The notes under the pieces were generated by a model, which was not told the origin of the DNA, made no database searches, and saw only the letters and a program-made list of their open reading frames with translations. From contig NC_133334.1 in assembly GCF_042186555.1 (NCBI RefSeq), forward strand, positions 209,698,832-209,762,831: a stretch of 64,000 bases of DNA, given 5' to 3'. Below, piece after piece: positions 56,227 through 64,000 of the stretch (its first letter is position 1; every line of letters begins with the position of its first letter). The position numbers were made by a program, and so were the translations under genes. The DNA is from Aquarana catesbeiana. Taxonomy: Eukaryota > Chordata > Amphibia > Anura > Ranidae.

Positions 56227-59200
56227 AAATGGTGCATGTATGCCCATCATTAGAAGTGGGTGGATGAAGGGAGGTATTCTAATGGTGGGCATACCCACCG
56301 ATCAATATCTTTTTTTCGTTCAGTCCACAGGCTGCATGAAAAAAAAGTTTACAATATATGTCCAACAAGGACCAGCAACGTACTGGTATGTTGCTGGACT
56401 TTGAGTGGTTATACCAGAATGATGCCTGCAGGTTTAGGTATCATCTTGGTATCATTCTTTTCAGCCAGCGGTCGGCTTTCATGTAAAAGCAATCCTAGCG
56501 GCTAATTAGCCTCTAGACTACTTTTACAAGCAATGGGAGGGAATGCCCCCCCCACCGTCTTCCAAGTTTTTCTCTGGCTCTCCTGTCCCAACAGGGAACC
56601 TGAAAATGCAGCCGGTGATTCAGCCAGCTGACCATAGAGCTGATCAGGGACCAGAATGGCTCCAAGCATCTCTATGGCCTAAGAAACCGGAAGCTACGAG
56701 CATTTCATGACTTAGATTTCACCGGATGTAAACAGCGCCATTGGGAAATTGGTAAAGCATTTTATCACACCGATCTTGGTGTGGTTAGATGCTTTGAGGG
56801 CAGAGGAGAGATCTAGGGTCTAATAGACCCCAATTTTTAAAAAAAAAGGAGTACCTGTCACTACCTATGCTATTATAGGGGATATTTACATTCCCTGAGA
56901 TAACAATAAAAATGATTAAAAAACAAAAATGAAGGAACAGTTTAAAAATAAGATAAAAAAAAAATCAAAAAAATAATAAAGGAGGAGGAAAAAAAAAAAA
57001 AAAAAAAAAAAAAAAAGCACCCCTGCCCCCCCCTGCTCTCGCGCAAAGGCGAACGCAAGCGTCGGTCTGGCGTCAAATGTAAACAGCAATTGCACCATGC
57101 ATGTGAGATATCACCGCGAAGGTCAGATCGAGGGCAGTAATTTTAGCAGTAGACCTCCTCTGTAAATCTAAAGTGGTAACCTGTAAAGGCTTTTAAAAAT
57201 GTATTTAGTTTGTCGCCACTGCGCATTTGTGCGCAATTTTAAAGCATGTCATGTTTGGTATCCATGTACTCGGCCTAAGAACATCTTTTTTATTACATCA
57301 AACATTTGGGCAATATAGTGTGTTTTAGTGCATTAAAATTTAATGTGTTTTTTCCCCCAAAAATGTGTTTGAAAAATCACTGCGCAATTACTGTGTGAAA
57401 AAAAAAAAAAAAATGAAACACCCACCATTTTAATCTGTAGGGCATTTGCTTTAAAAAAATATATAATGTTTGGGGGTTCAAAGTAATTTTCTTGCAAAAA
57501 AAAAAAAAATTTTTCATGTAAACAAAAAGTGTCAGAAAGGGCTTTGTCTTCAAGTGGTTAGAAGAGTGGGTGATGTGTGACATAAGCTTCTAAATGTTGT
57601 GCATAAAATGCCAGGACAGTTCAAACCCCCCCCCCCCAAATGACCCCATTTTGGAAAGTAGACACCCCAAGGTATTTGCTGAGAGGCATGTCGCGTCCAT
57701 GGAATATTTTATATTGCGACACAAGTTGCGGGAAAAAGACCATTTTTTTTATGCACAAAGTTGTCACTAAATGATATATTGCTCAAACATGCCATGGGAA
57801 TATGTGAAATTACACCCCAAAATAAATTCGGTTGCTTCTCCTGAGTATGGGGATACCACATGTGTGAGACTTTTTGGGAGCCTAGCCGCGTACAGGACCC
57901 CGAAAACCAAGCACCGCCTTCAGGCTTTCTAAGGGCGTAAATTTTTGATTTCACTCTTCACTGCATATCACAGTTTCGGAGGCCATGGAATGCCCAGATG
58001 GCACAACACCCCCCCCTCCCCAAATGACCCCATTTTGGAAAATAGACACCCCAAGCTATTTGCTGAGAGGTATAGTGAGTATTTTGCAGACCTCACTTTG
58101 TCACAAACTTTTGAAAAATTGAAAAAAGAAAAAAAACAAAAAACAAAAAACAAACAAAAAAAAAAAAAAAACACATTTTTCTTGTCTTTCTTCATTTTGA
58201 AAAACAAATGAGAGCTGCAAAATACTCACCATGCCTCTCAGCAAATAGCTTGGGGTGTCTACTTTCCAAAATGGGGTCATTTTGGGGGGTTTTGTGCTAT
58301 CTTGGCATTTTATGGCCTTTGAAACTGTGATAGGTAGTGAGGAGTGAAATCAAAATTTAACGCCCTTGGAAATCCTGAAGGCAGTGATTGGATTTCGGGG
58401 CCCCGTATGAAGCTAGGCTCCCAAAAAGTCCCACACATGTGGTATCCCCGTACTCAGGAGAAGCAGCTGAATGTATTTTGGGGTGCAATTCCACATAGGC
58501 CCATGGCCTGTGTGAGCAATATATCATTTAGTGACAACTTTTTGTAATTTTTTTTTTTTCTGTCATTCAATCACTTGGGACAAAAAAAATAAATATTCAA
58601 AGGGTTCAACATGCCTCTCAGCAATTTCCTTGGGGTGTCTACTTTCCACAATGGGGTCATTTGGGGGGGTTTTGTACTGCCCTGCCATTTTAGCACCTCA
58701 AGAAATGACAAACGCAGTCATAAACTAAAAGCTGTGTAAATTCCAGAAAATGTACCCTAGTTTGTAGACGCTATAACTTTTGCGCAAACCAATAAATATA
58801 CGCTTATTGACATTTTTTTTTACCAAAGACATGTGGCCGAATACATTTTGGCCTAAATGTATGACTAAAATTGAGTTTATTGGATTTTTTTTATAATAAA
58901 CAGTAGAAAATATCATTTTTTTTCAAAATTTTTGGTCTTTTTCCGTTTATAGCGCAAAAAATAAAAACGGCAGAGGTGATCAAATACCATCAAAAGAAAG
59001 CTCTATTTGTGGGAAGAAAAGGACGCAAATTTCGTTTGGGTACAGCATTGCATGACCGCGCAATTAGCAGTTAAAGCGACGCAGTGCCAAATTGGAAAAA
59101 GTCCTCTGGTCCTTAGGCAGCATAATAGTCTGGGGCTGAAGTGGTTAACTATTAGTCCAAGATTATTCTACATAGAGAAAAGATTTGACGTAGGAGAGAA

Positions 59201-59300
59201 AAGATAAATAAAAATAATGATGATGATGAATGTTATTGGCTGATTGTAACCAAAGGAGGAGGAGCAGTAAAATAGCTAGAACTAAGTACACACGTACTTT

Positions 59301-59420
59301 GGCTTATGGTGTCTGTTGAAAGTTCTAAGAAGATTCGACGGAGCAGGTAAACTATACGGTGTCGTACAGTTTAGCTGCTCCGTCGAATCTGCTTTGAACA
59401 TTCGACAGACACCATAAGCC
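59301..59420. repeat. Short hairpin element in hAT-2
   Basis: GGCTTATGGTGTCTGTTGAA and GATTCGACGGAGCAG on the left pair with CTGCTCCGTCGAATC and TTCGACAGACACCATAAGCC on the right, with a loop near 59355. It is probably the palindromic core of hAT-2 or a small MITE. Confidence 0.75.
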
Positions 59421-59870
59421 TTCAATGACAGATTCGAACTCAATTTGGATTTTCGGACTAATGCAATTTTTAACGAAAAACAAAATGAATAAAAACGAAT
59501 TTCAGGAGTAACTAAATAAATTTATTTTTCGGACGAAAACGAAATTCCGAAACGAAATATTTCAGTGTGCACATGTCTATTACTTACCAGCTCCGCTTGG
59601 GCCGTGCATTCCACAGAGCTTCTGACGTCACTTCTGGTTTCCCTCTGGCACACCAGAAGTAACGTCTTAACTCGAAGAACAAAGCACCACGGGCAGAATT
59701 TGGTGCACCACAAAGCAGGTAAAAATCCTGCAAATGAAGCGCCTCGTCTGCAATCTTGTGATTGCATTGATGTGGCGCTTCCCATAGTGCACTGTGTCCA
59801 GCGCCCGAACACAGTGCACTTAAAAGAAAATGTTTTTACCCGTGCGCCCCCTATGGACAGGCTGCCACTG

Positions 59871-59960
59871 CAATGTGTATTTCTGCTGTGCGGAAAAACA
59901 TCCCAGCAAGGACAAGCAATCTTCACTACTAAGCTTGTCTAGTGTGTAGCCAAGGAGTCA
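59871..59960. repeat. Tandem array, continuation beyond hAT-1
   Basis: CAATGTGTATTTCTGCTGTG and CAATCTTCACTACT continue the 50960-52037 array after the target duplication of hAT-1. Confidence 0.75.
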
Positions 59961-61567
59961 TGGTGTATTCCTTTATGAAATAAACAAACGGGCAAATTAT
60001 TTCATAGGCATAGCCTGGGTTGTAGATACTAACCCTTCACCACCAGTGAAGGAATATATTTTAAAATGAAACTCTAAAGTGGGTTAACACCCCCCTACTA
60101 TAGTAGCTGTTGTCCTACCTTACCTTTCTAAATCTGAGCAAACATAGCTAGCTCATACACAGGTGGGGGCTAATTCAACCCTTCCAGCAACTAAGGTCTT
60201 AATAAGCCCAGCCCTAGAGACCAATTAAGACTAGAAGAGGTCACCAAATTAGTCTTGAGGTAATTGACCGCCTTAAACAAGCCATCAATAACTACCGGTT
60301 TACATATGTAGCTCTTGCAGAGGTTTGCACAGAAAATCCTCAAGTTTGTAGGAAGTAATTTACACTCCTAGTTCTGCCACTGGGTGGACTGTAGTCCAAA
60401 CCAACAAAGGGTTCTGATTACCTCCTGCACTGTGAATATAACCACAATGAGTGGGAGTTTATGAAACGTCACCTATAGCAAGCAAGCTCCAAAAGGATCT
60501 GTTCACAAGTTAATCCTTACATCTCCCCATATAGTTAAAAGTTAGGTCAGCTTTTTTTTAGATCCCATCCTGGAGCTACTTGCCAGATTACTAGCAGCTG
60601 TGCTAATAGGCTCGAATTACCTGGTGCATCCTGCTGAACAGGGGAGTTTACCTCCAGGTTCCGGCAAACCACTGCAAACTTCCTTTAATATCTTGTTCAG
60701 TGGTATACATGGCCTGTAAGAAACTTTGTATCTACCAGGTCTCCCCTCTTCACTATATTCACCCCTACTAATGTACTACAAATTGGGCTTATAGGGAGAG
60801 GCTGGCAAGCTACTGTTGCAATAACCACAGCATCTCTGATGCAAGAGGGAGCTGTGGATGGTGGTTTTAGCAGAAGCTTCTGGGCTATTTGTATCCAGAC
60901 CCCAGGGGAGATGATCTCAAATGCCCAGAAACCATCTGGCTGGTATTAAGGATTTTGCTGCTAAAAATTGTGGGGACTTAAAACAGCTGTTGATTGTTTC
61001 CGGTGGGGAGGAGCCTCTCATCTCAGGTGTGCCGTTCTGGAAGGTGATGGGAGAAAAAAAACTGTTCTGATAGTACAGGATTAGAGGGGTCAAGATTTAA
61101 AGAAACATACAGCCCTTTAAAAAGTTGCAGTACAGTACCTTCCCTCACACAGCCAGGTACTGCACTGTAGGGGGAGGCAGAGAGCACAGCACACACTCCC
61201 CCTCCCTTCGCTTTCACTTTACTGAGTGTATTCAACAGTCTGATCTTGCAGAATGCTGCAGCACCCCGATTAAGAAAGGCTGTTAGAGGGTGGCTATTTT
61301 TTGTTCACCATGGGCCTACTGTATGTGGCTACCTTCTCTTGCTCGTTCATGAGATGGATTAGTGGACTATGTGATTTGTAGTGTGCATGGAGCAGTGCAC
61401 ATGACAGAAACGAATGTGTTCTGATAGTTCCAAGCAAATGGAATTGAGTTTGAAAAGGAGAGGTTCATGAGCTCACAGCTCTAACCCTATCCAGGGACAC
61501 CGTATAATGCTATTCAGAAAACTATGTGTGGTTTTTATTTTGAAATCTTAAACACATTGTAGCACTG
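59961..61567. other. No gene; unique-looking DNA
   Basis: No supported coding frame or inverted repeat. CAGGTGTGCCGTTCTGGAAG at 61023 recalls the CACACCTGAGAG sequence beside the MITE at 43372-50309. Confidence 0.45.
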
Positions 61568-61895
61568 TAAGGCTACATTTGCATGAGCATTTTACCCCAG
61601 TGTGAATGGCAGCAACAGGAATTTGCTGATTCCCACTGTTTTTGACACCTGTAAGCAGCTAGCTGCGGCAGCCAAACCTGTACATTTTAATGACAAGTTG
61701 CAGGCAGCACCCAGCTATTCATGGCTGTTCACACATCCAGTGATTACATGGCACAATAGCTGCGGGCACCGGCAACCTGTCACTAAGTGTCCCGGCTCAG
61801 CAGCTGCAGCTAGCTGCTTACAGGTATCAAAAACAGCATCAGGAATAAGCAGCCATTTTGCACTGGGACAAAATACCCATGCAAATGTTGCCTTA
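61568..61895. mobile_element. MITE with TAAGGCTACATTTGCATG ends
   Basis: TAAGGCTACATTTGCATG (61568) and CATGCAAATGTTGCCTTA (to 61895) are inverted ends. GTAAGCAGCTAGCTGC and GCAGCTAGCTGCTTAC form an inner inverted pair. The open frame 61602-62081 runs through it and has no support. Confidence 0.8.
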
Positions 61896-62575
61896 AGATT
61901 AGCTTATCTTGAACCTCTGAGCAATTTTATAAAAGCAATTTCCTTAGAAGTGCAAAGTGTGTTGTTAAAGAATACCAATCTTGATACTTTATATATAGTA
62001 TTTACTATGCTAAATTGTCCAGCCTTTCAGTTAAATAGTTTAGTACCAGCATATTTCCATGATTTCAGTGATGAGTTATGAAACCATTAATTTACTGTAA
62101 AAAGGTTTTATTCATATAAAAATAAGTTGCTAAATTGCATTTACTTCCAGTTTTGACCATGTAACAGTAACTATTATTGAAAATTTACAAGACAAATATA
62201 AGCAATTTCAGAAATATTAGATATCTCATCTCCAAGCCAACTGCCATCCCATTTCAAAGCACAGATTTATATTTAGAACTAAACAGCAAAATGTGCTAAA
62301 AACTGATCCTATATATGGATCAAACAGGTCTTCTGAAAAAAAAAAAAAAAAAAAAAGTGTAAGATCTTTTGAACCCGAGATATAAAAGATGCCATGAAAT
62401 TACCTCAATATGACACTACGTATGCTAGGTTTGTTTCAAAAGGTTTGGTTCCTGCCTGTGTCCATATGTTTAAAAATAAATAAATACTACTTAAATAAAT
62501 AAAATAGCATTTTGTGCCATATTGCCAACTTCAAACTACAATCTCCACATTTTATTTCATGCTGTGAACTCACTG

Positions 62576-62744
62576 GGGTTGATTTACTAACACTGGAGAG
62601 TGCAAAATATGGTGTAGCTCTGTATGGTAGCCAATCAGCGTCTAACTTCAGCTTGTTCAATTAAGCTTTTTCAATAAAACCTGGAAGCCAATTGGTTTCA
62701 TTGCAGAGTTGCACCAGATTTTGCACCCTTAGTAAATCAACCCT
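62576..62744. mobile_element. MITE with GGGTTGATTTACTAA ends
   Basis: GGGTTGATTTACTAA (62576-62590) pairs with TTAGTAAATCAACCC (62729-62743) as perfect inverted ends about 170 bp apart, with an inner pair around GGAAGCCAATTGG. Confidence 0.85.
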
Positions 62745-64000
62745 ACTGTTTACCTGCAGCTACATAATGGATGTAACAGAATATTTTTAATGTCAATATG
62801 AACAAAAAAATATTCAATGCCGTATGTGTATTTAAAAACACGCAGGAAGAAGAAATTAATACTGTTATTACAGACAAGAATATGCCCACAACTTCAATGC
62901 ATGTGCATATTCTATGCATGTTTTTGCTTTGCTGCAACATGCATCATTTCGGCAGACCTATTTGAATGTTGACTTATGCAGAATTAAAAAAAAAAAAAAA
63001 AAAAAAAAAGCTGCAGCTTCTTTGTCCTTTCATAGCTTGAGGGGGGGGGGGGGGCATATTGTGGCTGAGTTGTATTGCATACATAGCAGCAGAGAAAAGT
63101 GGGGTCATTGACCCAACTGTACCTTTGACAGAGGTGTCTAAATTAAAAGAGTTACAGAAAATTAACTCAAGGCAAACAGATAAAAGGACAAGTAAACAAA
63201 AACAGGAGTAGCAGCCCTAATGAGGTCATTACTCCCCTTCAGTCAGCATATTCCTTAGGGTACTAACCCTCTCTCCTAGTTAGTCTGCTGTATAGGAGAT
63301 TACACTGAGCTAATAATGTAGATTCAGGTATTTACATTAGCTGTTTAGAAATACATTTTTGGATTTTGATTAATGAATAAACTGCATAAAATACCGTTTT
63401 GTTAGAACTGCATGGAGAACAGCTTTAAAGATAGGCATTTGCCCACAGTAAAGAATTTTGTTTTCCAGTGGTAAAATGCAGCGCAACTAAAAAACGACTA
63501 AAAAATAAAAATAAATAATGAATGAATCACTTTTCCTGTATTAACAAAAGATTATAACTGGCCAAAATAGGCAGAACTTTTATTATTAAAGGATCTGTGG
63601 TTAACATTCTTTTTTATATATAGCCATTTTATATTCTACTCTAATGATTGACGATTTATTTTAAATCTTTAATACTAGAGAACGATAACAATAAGGAGCA
63701 CATGCCTGGCAGGCCATTAGAAGATTCCACTGGATTAGCCAAGGTGTAAGACCACCGCAGGCCAAACTGTATTCTGTTTTGTCTAGAAAGCCTATCATTA
63801 GAAAACCATGAAGACTACCATTACTATCCTTTTTACAAACTTTCTAGTTACTAGACTTCTGAATCTGCAGGCATGCATACCCTTCTCTGATTCAGCTATT
63901 CAGAAATAACTGAAGCCAGCGGGTCTCTTATGATGTGCTACCTTTAATGTTAAAAGATTTCTATGAAGGTTAGCTTGTACTTTTCAACTGAATTCTTACA
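62745..64000. other. No gene; AT-rich DNA
   Basis: Homopolymer runs (A at 62987-63009, G at 63040-63053). No supported gene or mobile element end was seen. Confidence 0.45.

Larger units (their letters stand above)
52613..59148 (+). mobile_element. PB-2: piggyBac element with intact transposase, 5' end missing
   Basis: The right end GGGGCTGAAGTGG-TTAA (59145-59148) is normal. On the left, homology with PB-1 begins abruptly at GGTGACGCTAGTTAGGGAGG (52616, matching 31198), so the terminal inverted repeat and several hundred bases are gone. The transposase (53327-55291) is uninterrupted. The 3' region is longer than in PB-1 because of a local duplication of about 360 bp (55666-55870 and about 56030-56228). 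Confidence 0.9.
52462..59579. mobile_element. hAT-2: TAGACATGTGCA-ended DNA transposon in hAT-1
   Basis: TTACTTAC at 52454-52461 and 59580-59587 is an 8-bp target duplication. The ends TAGACATGTGCA and TGCACATGTCTA are inverted, and subterminal TTTTCG/CGAAA-rich sequence is present on both sides. No own protein. It holds PB-2 and a hairpin (59301-59420). Confidence 0.82.
52038..59870. mobile_element. hAT-1: hAT-type DNA transposon inserted in the tandem array
   Basis: CAATGTGT at 52030-52037 and 59871-59878 is an 8-bp target duplication. The ends are CAGTGGCGGC and GCTGCCACTG. The 8-bp duplication and CAGTG-type ends point to hAT. Own sequence is 52038-52453 and 59588-59870, with no transposase, so it was a non-autonomous element of about 700 bp before later insertions. 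Confidence 0.85.

Noticed and set aside
61602..62081. 159-codon plus-strand frame
   Set aside because: Runs from a MITE into flanking DNA and matches no family that I recognise.

Overview
This window is vertebrate nuclear DNA, very probably from an anuran amphibian. The inference rests on the mix of repeats seen: Tx1/L1-type LINEs, Penelope-like elements (PLEs), piggyBac elements with large non-autonomous families cut at TTAA, Tc1/mariner, hAT, a DIRS/Ngaro gag relic, and several short inverted-repeat elements of the kind I associate with frog genomes. I found no host exon, tRNA, rRNA or CRISPR array. Almost everything that codes is a transposon protein, mostly broken. The exceptions are one uninterrupted piggyBac transposase (53327-55291, +) and two uninterrupted L1 ORF1 proteins (48552-49415, - and 31713-32561, -).

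Layout. 1-1430: a palindromic foldback element (FB-1). 1942-3184: a piggyBac-type MITE (PB-4) carrying a minisatellite. 3181-15429: a TTAA-flanked MITE (MITE-X) opened by a Tc1 element (Tc1-A, itself hit by Tc1-B and by a 5'-truncated L1 that holds three MITEs) and by a non-autonomous LTR retrotransposon with 5-bp target duplications. 16511-17556: a DIRS/Ngaro-type gag relic. 17557-19966: Tc1-C interrupted by Tc1-D. 19967-20788: piggyBac MITE PB-6. 20789-23858: low-information DNA with a small hairpin element.

23859-42777 is one large nest reconstructed from target-site duplications. An old piggyBac relic (PB-3) was split by a Penelope-like element on the minus strand (PLE-A, 24337-41471). 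PLE-A was in turn split by a palindrome (FB-2, 26213-27243) and by a piggyBac deletion derivative (PB-1, 27973-40052). PB-1 holds a second PLE (PLE-B, 28253-30895) and an ORF1-only L1 (L1-2, 31286-35330). L1-2 holds a third palindrome (FB-3, 33289-35232). That is five levels deep.

43372-50309 is a MITE split by a full-length, nearly intact minus-strand L1 (L1-1, 43482-50100, 17-bp TSD). 50960-52037 and 59871-59960 are one tandem array (unit about 178-187 bp), split by a hAT element (52038-59870, 8-bp TSD), which holds a second hAT-like element (52462-59579, 8-bp TSD), which holds the 5'-truncated piggyBac PB-2 with its intact transposase. 59960-64000 is mostly unique-looking AT-rich DNA with two small MITEs.

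How the parts relate. PB-1 and the PB MITEs share TTAA-adjacent ends of the same type as the remaining end of PB-2, so the PB-2 transposase is a plausible trans-acting source. The four palindromes share a plan with each other: near-perfect long arms, a short unpaired segment on one side, and an end containing an AGCGC-type motif followed by pyrimidines. They also resemble PLE-B, which suggests a PLE-driven foldback family. All coordinates and repeat matches were read by eye; no search was run.
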